Shown one piece after another: positions 48,084 to 58,429 of a DNA stretch of 64,000 bases. Location of the stretch: the NCBI GenBank assembly GCA_012934845.2, contig WNNJ02001284.1, forward strand, positions 62,001 to 126,000. Reading direction: 5' to 3'. The notes beneath the pieces were generated by a model. It saw only the letters and a program-made list of their open reading frames with translations. It ran no database searches and had not been told where the DNA came from. The stretch is from Pomphorhynchus laevis (Eukaryota > Acanthocephala > Palaeacanthocephala > Echinorhynchida > Pomphorhynchidae). The position numbers were made by a program, and so were the translations under genes. Every line of letters begins with the position of its first letter. Position 1 is the stretch's first letter.

Positions 48084-48660
48084 ATCAGCTAACTGAGTCC
48101 ACGTATTTAATATAATTATAAAATAAACAAAACATAATAATGCTAAATCAAAATTTAATAATTAAATAATAAAATTAATAATTGTTTTTAGATTTTCTAT
48201 AATTTAAATCAAGTTAAAATAAAAAATTAAATTTAAAATAAACTTCATTTTTATGAATTGACTAATAAATAGCAGGCATTGTATCAGAATAAGAATTAGA
48301 GGTCATCAAGATGAACTGCTATGCTATCATGTTTCGGCCACTAACTCCTCTACCCAACATAGCAGTGGGGCCAAATACAGGCTATTAATGTATTTCCACA
48401 GATATAACTATCTAGTATCTTATTCTAATACAAAGTATATTATTTATTACCCATCCATAAAAATTTACAACTTAAGAGTTTAAATTTATTCTTTTTATTG
48501 TGTTGATTTATATATTTTACTATTTTCTGCTTTATGTTATTTTTATAGTAACCTAGTTTAAAATATGTATCTATTAAATTATTTAAATGATTTTGAATAA
48601 AGTCAATATCATTACATATTGTTGCAATTCTTAAAATTTCATTATTTAATGTATTAAATA
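48084..48660 (-). mobile_element. Naiad 3' end fragment (right arm)
   Basis: Minus-strand partner of 37449-38037 with the same 5' junction. It has the intact CTGCTATG/CATAGCAG pair where the left arm has one mismatch. A short frame of the RT C-terminus is open at 48682-48440. Confidence 0.85.
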
Positions 48661-48791
48661 ATAAAATTACAGTTTCTTTCAACGGTAAGTTCTTTTTTTC
48701 TATTTAAAAAATTACAGTTTCGTGATAAAGCCAAAATGCACTATTGAAATTCTAACAAAATAAGCAAACTCTATTTAATAAATTAAATTTG

Positions 48792-49112
48792 TCAATAACG
48801 TTTCATTTGGTAGTCAACGTCTTCCATGCGCGTAGCGTCGCTCTCGTCTGTTGGAACGGTCGCGGTGTCGCCCTTTCTGTCCAGAAGTTCATCCGCATCG
48901 TCCTCTATCCCGAGCCCGAGCTTAATCATGCGGTTTCGCCAAAACCGGATTACACGGGTCTCACATTCTATGTCTAAAAGGTCTTTCGTTTCGTTCGCGT
49001 TTGAAAAAGTGTCTGAGGTGTCTGTGGCTTCGTATGGGTTTGTAAACGTGTCCAAAGTGTTTCGCGCTAATAAACACATTAGATAAATTGGAGCAAAATT
49101 ATTAGGCACCAA
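48792..49112 (-). CDS. Unknown ORF of about 106 codons, right arm
   Basis: Same frame as 37001-37318, with an extra first residue, Leu for Phe in the KLGLGIED block, and Thr for Ala near the end. Both arms keep it open, but the duplication is recent, so this is weak evidence of constraint. Product unknown. Confidence 0.4.
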   Translation of the reverse strand: MVPNNFAPIYLMCLLARNTLDTFTNPYEATDTSDTFSNANETKDLLDIECETRVIRFWRNRMIKLGLGIEDDADELLDRKGDTATVPTDESDATRMEDVDYQMKRY

Positions 49113-49276
49113 AAGAATTTAGTGGCTGATACGTGCTTACACTGCAATACGCACTGCCGTGCACAGAGCTTATGCTGAATTCCCTCCATTGATTTAGATT
49201 AAGGGTAATTCTGTGTTTCGGGCTTTAAACACTGCTTAAGCGTGCGTTAAGGTGCCTATGGATGGTTATTAAAGTC

Positions 49277-49318
49277 ATGGTACTGATGAGCTCCGTTAGA
49301 GCGAAACGCGTCTACCGT
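49277..49318 (+). ncRNA. Minimal type I hammerhead ribozyme, core intact
   Basis: Stem I 5' strand ATGGTA (49277-49282); CTGATGA (49283-49289); stem II GCTC (49290-49293), loop CGTTA, GAGC (49299-49302); GAA (49303-49305); stem III ACG/CGT (49306-49311) with no loop; cleavage-site C17 (49312); stem I 3' strand TACCGT (49313-49318). All conserved core bases are present. Stem III is a self-complementary ACGCGT, so activity is most likely as a dimer formed by two tandem units, as known for hammerheads with very short stem III. Predicted cleavage lies after 49312. Confidence 0.85.
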
Positions 49319-49738
49319 TGTTGAAGTTTGTCGTCACACATAGGATGACTGGGCATACGTAGCGACTTTGAATAATGCAAGAATAATTCGGTTCTATTTC
49401 TTAGTCTGATGAGGATATATAGAATGCTGCCTGGTGTTTATGCCTCCTTGTGAGGAAAACATAATGATTTATTTACAAGTACACCATTTAGTGTCCCAGG
49501 GCAGTGTAACAACAATTTATATTTTATATATTTGTACACTTGAAAGTGTCCCTGCTAAACAGCATTTCTATTAAAAGAAATTAGTGTATGATGCATGGTT
49601 AAACTGCAATACGCACTGCCATGTACAGAGCTTATGCTCAATTCCCTCCGATGATTCAGATTAAGGGTAGTTATGTTTTTCGAGCTTTAAACACTGTTTA
49701 ATCGTGCGTTAATGTGCCTATGGAAGGTTACTAAAGTC

Positions 49739-49780
49739 ATCGTACTCATGAGCTCCGTTAGAGCGAAACGCGTCTACTGT
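49739..49780 (+). ncRNA. Hammerhead ribozyme relic
   Basis: Stem II, GAAA and ACGCGTC kept; core altered to CTCATGA, and stem I weakened. It carries the same change as the two left-arm copies. Confidence 0.6.
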
Positions 49781-50681
49781 TGTTAAAGTTTGTCGTCACA
49801 CATAGGATGACTGAGCATGCGTTGCGACTTATATTGCGATAATAATTCGGTTCTATTTCTTGGTCTGATGAGGATATATAGAATGCTGCCTGATGTTTAT
49901 GCCTCCTTGTGAGGAAAACATAACGATTTATTTACGAGTACACCATTTAGTGTCCCAGGGCATGTGTAACAACAATTTATATTTTATATAAAAAAGACCT
50001 TAAAAAAGTTTGATATCTAATAAACATACATTTGAAATAAATAACATACAAACTACGAAAAGGACCTTAAAAAGTACCTAAAAAAGGACCTTAAAAAAGT
50101 TTGATATCTAATAAACATACATTTGAGATAAATAACATACAAACTACGAAAAGGACCTTAAAAAGTATCTAAAAAGGACCTAAAAAAGTTTGATATCTAA
50201 TAAACATATATTTGAGATAAATAACATACAAACTACGAAAATGACCTTAAAAAAGTATCTAAAAAGGACCTAAAAAAGTTTGATATCTAATAAACATATA
50301 TTTGAGATAAATAACATACAAACTACGATTACAACGATTACAACTATATTACTACGATTACTACGATTACAACGTTTACAACTATTACATCGATTACAAC
50401 GATTACTTCAACGACTAAAGAATTTAAAATTGTCTTGATTATAATAAGTTCTTACAATTAAAAATTTTAAATTGAAATTTAAATCAAATTCCATTGATAC
50501 CGCAATAAACGAAATCTGTTGGTCGGATCCATTATTCAATAACGAATTTTTCGTTTGAAAAATTGATGGAAATTTGAATTCCAGTAAAATTTCACATTAT
50601 ATGACAAAAATATGACAGAAGACCAACAAGCAAGCGAAATACAACAATACAACAAAGTCGGTTGGGTACGCAGATAATGAA

Positions 50682-51334
50682 GTGGCATGTGATTCTCACG
50701 GCTGCACGATATGGACCAATGTAAGCTTGCCCTCGTACAGTTCTCAAGCAATAAAAAGTCGCAATTTCTATTGTGGTTTATGTGCAGCTCTAGCAATTGC
50801 AGATTTAAATAAGACTATTAACGACCTACGCTCACTAATCGAAGAAACTGATAAACCATTACGATCAGATACCCCTTATACATGTGAAGTATTCGAGCAA
50901 GATACAATGCTATCACTAGACAATGAAATCGCCCCGATCAACATAACGGCAACATCTGATACTTCAATATTCCGGAAATCTACCCCTACTCGAGTTTGGA
51001 CACAAGGACATGCAAGATCGCAAATCGTAAAGGCAACACCCTTGAAACTTCCTTACATAACCTTAAATCTGATTTCCTGGATTCGTCAAATCTAGAGAAT
51101 TCCACAATTTATTACAAGGGTACACAGAAACAAACATTCCATATCACCCAGAAAACACATCTAAGGCAGGAAACAAACACAGAAGCACCACATCACACAG
51201 CACTTCCAGCTTTTTCTTGTCCTCAAACAACCCTTAGTCTTTATAAAATGGATGAAACACACAAACAAATGATAAATCATACCAATTCCACTGTAAACAA
51301 CACTGATAACCTATCAATATACCTATCAATATAG
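50682..51334 (+). pseudogene. LINE ORF1, PHD-like zinc finger part
   Basis: Frame 50682-51095 has ACDSHGCTIW and FYCGLCAAL, spaced like a PHD finger, then a possible coiled stretch (ALAIADLNKTINDLRSLIEE). A second frame (50996-51334) follows after a break. The ORF1 end (51620-52000; HVRKK, LLKVLVDSPRLVSKL) resumes after a microsatellite expansion at 51310-51610 that disrupts it. ORF1 proteins bind the element RNA. Confidence 0.65.
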
Positions 51335-51612
51335 GTATACTATATTGATAGGTATAGCATACCTATACTATATAGGTATAGTATATATAGTATATATAAT
51401 ATATATAGTATATATAGTATATTTACTATATATAATTATAGTATATTGTGAAAATTCATTATGTTCAAAATATAAAAGATCGGTATCAACGATCAGCAGT
51501 GGCGGATTTGAGTAATGATTCTAAAATATAATTGTAGTATACATACTATATAGTTATATATAGTATATATAACTATATATACTATATATACTACATATAT
51601 TTTTATCAATAT
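51310..51612. repeat. TATA-rich microsatellite inside LINE ORF1
   Basis: Runs of ATATAGTATA and CTATACCTATCAATAT. The first half mirrors 34678-34805 in the left arm. The second half (51532-51612) is outside the arm, so the arm break lies within this repeat neighbourhood. Confidence 0.75.
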
Positions 51613-52229
51613 ACCTATTCTATCTGAGCCTAAACAACAAACGCCGAACATTCGATCGGGATAAATGTTTCATCATTGTAAATTTAAACGAATCACCGAG
51701 TCCAAACAATCTCATCCGAATTAAACATGATGTTGATTCAGTAAAGCAAGTTCTTTCAACTGTTCTCCCGACAGAAATATCAGTCGAACAAAATAGCCAG
51801 GTAATACACCTCTTTCACGTAAGGAAGAAACAAGATGGTACTAAACCAAGGCTTTTGAAAGTTCTTGTTGATAGCCCGAGACTAGTAAGCAAATTATCAA
51901 GAATTCCTTTAAGTTAAGGGGCTCCAGTATCAGACTTCTACCTTACCTCAGCACTGAACATAGAAACAGAATGAAATCTGCAAGGAATGAGCTTCAACAA
52001 AGAATTCAAAACGGTGAAAAAATCTAATTGTGAAAAATTTTAAGTTGTGCGGTGAAGAGTAAATACGCGATTCAGCCTTGAAATCCGTCTAACCGTTTTA
52101 TCGATACTATCCGCCGTACAGATTCGTGCATCCAACACGTAAACATCAATCCCGTTTTGACACCAACAGCGACACCTCACCACTGCCGTTACTCTCAAAA
52201 TAATATTTCCGTCATGTACTCTAACTGTT

Positions 52230-54951
52230 TAAGCATGTACAACAAATTTGACGAAATATTGTGTCTCGTTAATTCAATGAACCATCATAGCATTGAGCGA
52301 AACATGGCTTAACAACGATATATCTGATAATGAAATATCAATCTCAGGCTACTTTGTTATACGATCGGATCGAACCGCCTCAAAAGGATGTGGAGTTATA
52401 TTATACGTCAAGCAACCGTTAACCATCATCGAGAACATCATTGTATCAGATGATTCATACAACGAATATCTGTGGGCAACAGTATCTTCTCCTAAGAGAC
52501 AGAAACTAAAAATCGATTTATTTTACCGCTCTTTGCGCTCCGCAACTGAAAATATTGACATCTCTTTACGACATCACCTAACAAGCTTATCACCGATCAT
52601 TATCCTAGAAAACTCCAATATGCCTCATGTTAATTCGGACCTATATACTTCGACACATGGTTGTGATGTTTAATCATCCAATCTCCTTGATACGTTCAAC
52701 GATTTTAATCTAACCTAGCATATTTACGAACTCACTAGAAGGAGGAAGCAATCATCTGCCATTTTAGACCTCTGCTTATCACGAGGGGAACCCACAATTG
52801 ATGAAATCTCTCTCAGCCCCCTGTTATCCACAGTGATCATTGTGTCATTAGACTGGCGCTTTCTGTCAGTCTCTTTAAAACAACCCCCTCGTCAAAACCC
52901 GAATTGAATCTCTTCAAAGCGAATTTCGCAACTATTCGAAACATTTAGTGGCCTAATTCATATGTAATTGGCATAGATCAGTGCTGGAAAAATTTCAAAT
53001 CTACCTTGATCAATGCTTTAAATTAATTATCCCCTTTAAAACGTCAGTGCACATCCCACAAAACTCCCATTTGGTTTGACTCGCAGATTAAACAAATGAT
53101 TAAGACAAGAGACAAAATTTACAAAAAATTCAAAGAAGGGAATTGTTCTTGCACCAATTACAAGGAATTACAAAATCAAGCAACGGCACTCCAACGTCAG
53201 AAACGCAGGTGCTTCGTTTCCAATCTTTGTCGATCATCAAAAAGATATCCTAGTAAATTTTTCAAACATATCAGCTCATTTAAATCAACTACCCCTGAGA
53301 TCAACTCTATATTTATGGAAGTCAGTGAGCTCACATTTGATAACAAAGCAATTGGCAATATTTTCCTGGATCAATTCACGCTAGAGAGTCCTACCTGTCA
53401 ATATTGCCCCCGAGTCTCCACAGCTCAATATCCGTGTTACGAATTTACTCCATTTGATATATTTAAGGTACTTAACGAACTTCTAAAGCTACCACGATCA
53501 ATTGCGGCAGGACCAGACAATATTCCTCCAATTCTTCTTCGGGAACTTGCACCAGTAATATATGAACCTTTACACACCATATTCGATTTCTCCTTGTCAA
53601 CAGGCTGTATACCATCAGATTGGAAATGTTCTATAATCCGACCTCTCTACAAAAAAGGCGACCGTAATCTAGCAAGCGACTATCGGCCAATAAGCCTTAC
53701 CTGCGTTGCTTGTAAAGTGCTAGAGAAACTGCTTTTTAAACGAATCAGCGGGCACCTAGAAGGGAACTAAGTACACTGCGACAACCAGCATGGTTTCCGC
53801 CCAGGAAGATCTACTGTCACAAACCTTGTACTTGCTAGAAGTGATTGGACCATATATGCCGAGCCTGGAGTTAGTGTTGATGTTTTGTTTTTTGACCTCA
53901 GCAAAGCATTTTATCGGATATAATATGATGTCCTCCTTATTAAACTGGAACAGTACGGCATCAGAGGAACCCTCCTTAATTGGATTAACTCCTTCCTTAG
54001 AAATCGGAAGATTACTGTATTGGCTAATAAACAAATGTCAAAAACAAGAAATCCTGGACGCGGTGTTCCTCAGGGATTGGTACTCAGTCCATTGCTCTAT
54101 ATTATTTACATCAACGAGCTTACTACAGCTATTTCGAGTCCATGTGGTTTATATGCCGACGACTTGAAAATTTGGCGACCAATAATCGATAGCCGAGATC
54201 CAATGATACTCCAGAGAGACATTGATAATATTAAGGTATGGTGTAATCAACGGGGACTGGTATTAACCCCGATAAGTCAAAACATATGCGCATCGGACAT
54301 CTACACATCAATTCATCATATACCATTGACGGAAGAGAAATTGAAACAGTTCTCCAATTCCAAGACCTTGGAGTGATCGTAAATAGAAGCTTATCGACCA
54401 TCCCACATACCAGTCACACAGTTGCTAAATGCCGTCGAATTTTAGGACTTATTAGACGGACCATTGGCCAGCTTGACGCATCCAGTTTTAAGTTAATTTA
54501 CAATGCTTATGTCTTATCTTTAATGAGATACGCTTCACCTGCATGTCACCCTCAAACTACGACAGAGATGAACCTGTACGAATCCATATTACGCAAGGCC
54601 ACACATCTTGTACCCAGCCAATGCAAGCTCTCATTCATTTTTCGACTTCACGCACTTGGTGTGACCACAGTGAAGAAATCTTTAAAGTCATCTGATTTAA
54701 TGTTTGTGTGGACAGCGCTTAATGTTCAAAAAGGGCAGAGGGAACATGTTTGTCGCAAACTGTTCGAACTTCGAAATTCAAACAGATTGAGGGGACATCA
54801 CCTCACGTTAAAGACCCACATTCGTCCACGAAGAAGATTTAACACAATTGTCAACCGAACGTGGAAAAGCTGGAATAAGCTACCAAGTCAAGTGGTTTCG
54901 GACTCCAGTATTTTGTCCATCAAGAGAAGTCTGAAGAATGTACTAACTTAG
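52230..54951 (+). pseudogene. LINE ORF2: endonuclease and reverse transcriptase
   Basis: Endonuclease 52230-52860 (LSETWLNND, GCGVILYVKQPL, then a SDH-like region). Linker and RT fingers 53096-53770 (ETWL-type nuclease end, AAGPDNIPPILLREL, LYKKGDRNLASDYRPISL). RT palm 53800-54240 in shifted frames (FFDLSKAF, GVPQGLVLSPLLY, YADDLKIW). C-terminal part 54286-54951 (QFQDLGVIVNRSL, then NRTWKSWNKLPSQVV). At least four frame breaks. CR1-like by these motifs. Confidence 0.75.
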
Positions 54952-55036
54952 AACAATCAGATTTTCATTGATATTTGTTTTTTACCCTGTATCCAGCTTG
55001 TACGAGCTCTACGCTCTTTTGCTGCAGTTGTATTTG

Positions 55037-55108
55037 ATAATAATATATTTGTACACTTTAAATTGTCCCTGCTAAACAGCATTTCTATTAAAAGAAAGTA
55101 GTGTCTGA
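55037..55108 (+). repeat. Hammerhead repeat, left piece split by Naiad
   Basis: TTTGTACACTTTAAATTGTCC to TAGTGTCTGATT corresponds to the start of a repeat unit; the rest of the unit continues at 57902 (ATGGTTAAACTGCAATACG). Confidence 0.8.
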
Positions 55109-55119
55109 TTCATAAACAT

Positions 55120-57519
55120 ATGAGATTAATAGGACATGATATTAAAAACTGTAAATTATTTATTTTAGAACATATTATCGAAGAAAACATTTCAATATTA
55201 AATCAAAATCTATTAGAAAAAGAAGATTTTTGGATTAAAACGATTAATTCCATGTACCCATTAGGATTGAATGACGTAGTACAAGGAATTGGCAGAAGTA
55301 GTATAATACATAATAAACAACTATATTTTAATAATCCGGTTAAACGCAAACCAAGAAGTCATGGTGATAAAAGGAATAGGAAAAATAGAGTTAAAAATAT
55401 TAAAAAAGATATGTATATAAATGAACAATTAGAAATGTTAAAACAACTTTTAAGTGATAATAAGCTAAAAGATCTTTATGTAAATATAAGAAGTTTTTCT
55501 AAAGATATCATATGTTCAATAAATCAAAAATTAATTAACGACTATGATAGGCTAAGTTGTATAATAGACAGTTATTGTAATACAAAATACTATAATCATA
55601 CAATAAATGTAAATAATAACAATAGAAAATATACATTAACCATAAACTTCATTAATAAATGTATAGATAACATAAATATAGCCGGACTTTTAAATAATTC
55701 TAAAAGTAAAGAAATAATAGGGTCAGATTTAAGTAAATATATTCATAAAATAAGGTATAAACTCCTACCATCATTAGGACGAAAAATTTGTAATTATAAT
55801 AAAGATTTAAAATCAATATGTAACGATAATATTAGAAACATAATGGAAACAGAATGCAATTGTAAAAGTCTTAGTTTTGATAAAATAAATGAACATATAT
55901 GTACCCATAATCTAGAATTAATTGAAAATTGTGAATTAAGAAAGCTGCTATCAAAAGGGTATAAATATAGATTAAATAACAACAACGACAAAAATAAAAT
56001 TTACAGTTCGTTATATAATAACTTAAATGATTACTTTAGTAAGCTGATTAATAGTGAAAGCTCGAATATATCTAAGATAAAAATTTGGAAAGATTATATA
56101 TTTGATAAAATTAAAAATAAAATGAAAATAACAAACAATTATAAAAGGAAAGATAAAATTAATAAAGATATGTATAAAGAACTTACTAAATTAAAGGATA
56201 ACTATATAATAACAACTATTGATAAAGCTAGTAATAACTTTGTCTTCATATGCAAAAAGCTTTATTATGATATACTAATGAAAGAGGTTAATTCTAATGA
56301 TTTAAATGTAAATCCAACATATGAACGTAGTGAGTTGAGTTTAGAAACAATTATTACAAGTCACTGTTCTATAATGGATAAAAAGGGTATAAAGGTTGAA
56401 TTAGATAATAAAACTATACCTATATTATATTGGAATCCAAAATTACATAAAAATCCAATAAAACCTAGGTTCATATGTAGTGCGTTTAAATGTACATTAA
56501 AACCACTTTCTGTCTATATGAATAAAATACTTAAAGTAATTAAAGCACATTTTAAAAAATATTGCAAGGTAATCGAAATTAATACTGGTATAAAACACTA
56601 TTTCAGTATTAATTCTACAAAAGAATTTTTAGAACAGACAAAAGGAATAAATTTTCAAAATATAAATACATACGATTTTAGTACGCTTTATACAAATCTA
56701 GATTTAGTAGATATTAAAGAAGCGTTAGTAAAATTAATTAACCTTATATTCGGAAAAAGACATACATATATATGTTATAATAATTATAACGCCTATCTAA
56801 CAAAAATTAAACCATCAAATAAATATAAATATATGGATAAAATTGAATTAATAGAATCCTTAAATATGTTGATAAATCAAAATTATTTAAAAGTAGGGAC
56901 ATCTATATTTAGACAAGTAAAAGGTGTTCCAATGGGTGGTAATAGTAGCCCAATTATAGCTGACTTGTTTTTAAGCTTTATAGAATATGAATTTGTTCAT
57001 AACTGTATAAAAACTAAATCTAAACAATATAAATATATGAAATATATGTTTCGATACATTGATGATATATGTGTATTTAATTCTAATAATTTTTATTCAA
57101 TTAGTGAGCACATTTATCCAGAAAGCCTTATTCTTAACAAAACCAATATTAATGATAAAGAAGGTGTATATCTAGATATGAACATTAAATTAACATTAAC
57201 TAAAACTACTATTAATTTATATCGTAAAGATGACATATTTAAATTTACAAAAAACATATTTTTGCATGAGCATTCATGCATACCATATAATATAAAATAT
57301 AATACATTAAATAATGAAATTTTAAGAATTGCAACAATATGTAATGATATTGGCTTTCTTCAAAATCATTTAAATAATTTAATAGATACATATTTTAAAC
57401 TAGCTTACTATAAAAATAACATCAAGCAGAGAATAGTAAAATATATAAATCAACACAATAATATAAAGAATAAATTTAAACTCTTAAGTGGCAAATTTTT
57501 ATGGATGGATAATAAATAA
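55120..57519 (+). CDS. Naiad polyprotein: GIY-YIG C-terminal half, CxC linker, reverse transcriptase (799 codons)
   Basis: Residues 1-55: end of the endonuclease (RLIGHD, EDFWIKTINSMYPLGLND). Residues 70-95: basic stretch (KRKPRSHGDKRNRKNRVK). C246-N-C248: the CxC motif typical of the Naiad/Chlamys group. RT: YIITTIDKASNNFVF, then YWNPKLHKNPIKPRF, motif A with D519 (YDFSTLYTNL), motif B from G602 (GVPMGGNSSP), motif C with D648 and D649 (RYIDDI). A stretch between motifs A and B (about 530-590) could be the insertion reported in telomerase-like fingers or palm of this group; that is not provable here. The ATG at 55120 is the first Met after the truncation and is unlikely to be the original start. 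The RT catalytic residues are complete, but the endonuclease is not. Nearly identical in sequence to the copy at 20.6-23.0 kb. Confidence 0.9.
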   Translation: MRLIGHDIKNCKLFILEHIIEENISILNQNLLEKEDFWIKTINSMYPLGLNDVVQGIGRSSIIHNKQLYFNNPVKRKPRSHGDKRNRKNRVKNIKKDMYINEQLEMLKQLLSDNKLKDLYVNIRSFSKDIICSINQKLINDYDRLSCIIDSYCNTKYYNHTINVNNNNRKYTLTINFINKCIDNINIAGLLNNSKSKEIIGSDLSKYIHKIRYKLLPSLGRKICNYNKDLKSICNDNIRNIMETECNCKSLSFDKINEHICTHNLELIENCELRKLLSKGYKYRLNNNNDKNKIYSSLYNNLNDYFSKLINSESSNISKIKIWKDYIFDKIKNKMKITNNYKRKDKINKDMYKELTKLKDNYIITTIDKASNNFVFICKKLYYDILMKEVNSNDLNVNPTYERSELSLETIITSHCSIMDKKGIKVELDNKTIPILYWNPKLHKNPIKPRFICSAFKCTLKPLSVYMNKILKVIKAHFKKYCKVIEINTGIKHYFSINSTKEFLEQTKGINFQNINTYDFSTLYTNLDLVDIKEALVKLINLIFGKRHTYICYNNYNAYLTKIKPSNKYKYMDKIELIESLNMLINQNYLKVGTSIFRQVKGVPMGGNSSPIIADLFLSFIEYEFVHNCIKTKSKQYKYMKYMFRYIDDICVFNSNNFYSISEHIYPESLILNKTNINDKEGVYLDMNIKLTLTKTTINLYRKDDIFKFTKNIFLHEHSCIPYNIKYNTLNNEILRIATICNDIGFLQNHLNNLIDTYFKLAYYKNNIKQRIVKYINQHNNIKNKFKLLSGKFLWMDNK

Positions 57520-57530
57520 TATACTTTGCA

Positions 57531-57675
57531 TTAGAATAAGATACTAGATAGTTATTTCAGAGGAAATACATCATTAGCATGTATTTGGCCCCGCTGCTAT
57601 GTTGGGTAGAGGAGTTAGGGGCCGAAACCTGATAGCATAGCAGTTCCTCCTGATGACCTCTAATTCTTATTCAGA
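57531..57675 (+). ncRNA. Structured 3' domain of Naiad (55-kb copy)
   Basis: Same helices and interleaved pairs as 23036-23180: GGCCCC with GGGGCC, CTGCTATG with CATAGCAG, and the outer TTAGAATAAG with CTTATTCAGA (one changed pair). It begins about 12 nt after the RT stop codon. Confidence 0.6.
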
Positions 57676-58044
57676 TACAACGTCTGTTATTTATTAGTCA
57701 ATTCATAAAAATGACGTTTATTTTAAATTTTATTTTTTATTTTTTATTTTTATTTTTATTTTTTAACTTGATTTAAATTATAGAAAATCTAAAAACAATT
57801 ATTAATTTTATTATTTAATTATTTAATTTTGATTTAGCATTATTATGTTTTGTTTATTTTATAATTATATAACAATACGTAGACTCAGTTAGCTGATTTA
57901 AATGGTTAAACTGCAATACGCACTGCCATGTACAGAGCTCATGCTAAATTCCCCCCGATGATACAGATTTAGAGTAGTTCTGTTTTGCGAGCTTTTAACA
58001 CTGTTTAAGCGTGTGTTAATGTGCCTATAAATAGTTATTAAAGT

Positions 58045-58087
58045 CACGGTACTGATAAGCTCCGTTAGAATAAAACGCGTCTATTGT
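58045..58087 (+). ncRNA. Hammerhead ribozyme relic
   Basis: ACGGTA and ACGCGTC kept, but the core is CTGATAA and the GAGCGAAA segment is changed. Inactive by prediction. Confidence 0.55.
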
Positions 58088-58429
58088 TGTTGAAGTTTGT
58101 GGTCACACATGAGATAACTGGCCCTACGTAGCGACTTTGAATATTGCGATAATAATTCGGATCTATTTCTTGGTCTGATGAGGATATATAATGCTGCCTG
58201 GTGTTTATGCCTCCTTGTGAGGAAAACGTAATAATTTATTTACGAGTACACCATTTAGTGTCCCAGGGCATGTGTAACAAAAAAAATATATTTTATATAT
58301 TTGTACACTTTAAAGTGTCCTTGCAAAACAGCATTTCTATTAAAAGAAATTTAGTGCCTGATGCATGGTTAAACCGCAATACGCACTGCCATGCACAGAG
58401 TAAGGTGTGTATGGATGATTATTAAAGTC

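Larger units (their letters stand above)
49113..49992 (+). repeat. Two tandem hammerhead-bearing repeats (right arm)
   Basis: Two head-to-tail units, period 459 (GTGTCCCA at about 49491 and 49950). The first is more diverged and has the intact hammerhead; the second is closer to the left-arm units. The array is interrupted at TTATATTTTATAT (49992) by the LINE and resumes at TATATTTGTACAC (about 55037). Confidence 0.85.
48080..51531. repeat. Right arm of large inverted repeat
   Basis: Reverse complement of 34583-38037. In this orientation it holds a Naiad 3' end (minus), the unknown ORF (minus), two hammerhead repeats (plus), 90-bp monomers and LINE ORF1 (plus). Here the LINE continues beyond the arm into the rest of ORF1 and ORF2, so this arm is the likely parental side. 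Confidence 0.9.
49993..55036 (+). mobile_element. CR1-like LINE with 5' monomers, ORF1 and ORF2, decayed
   Basis: Four monomers of about 90 bp (49993-50330) with the words TTTGATATCTAATAAACAT and ACATACAAACTACGAAAAGG come first, then GATTACAAC-type repeats, then ORF1. It ends near 55036 just after a Naiad-free 3' UTR (54952-55036). It sits in a hammerhead repeat: the repeat sequence TTATATTTTATATATTTGTACAC is split at this element, with a short TATAT shared by both ends as a possible target duplication. Both ORFs carry frameshifts. The monomers may be a promoter-bearing 5' UTR, as in mouse L1; that is inference. Confidence 0.8.
55109..57901 (+). mobile_element. Naiad-type Penelope-like element, best-preserved copy
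   Basis: Inserted in a hammerhead repeat unit between CTGAT and ATGGTTAAAC. It starts at CATAAACATATG, so it lacks the first half of the GIY-YIG endonuclease like the copy at 20.6 kb, and ends in GTTAGCTGATTTAA. No clear target duplication. The coding region is uninterrupted to the RT stop, so the insertion is young. Confidence 0.9.

Noticed and set aside
49400-49470. Second CTGATGA in each hammerhead repeat (TCTGATGAGGATATATAG)
   Set aside because: The following CCTC/GAGG hairpin is too far away and no stem I can be formed; likely chance.
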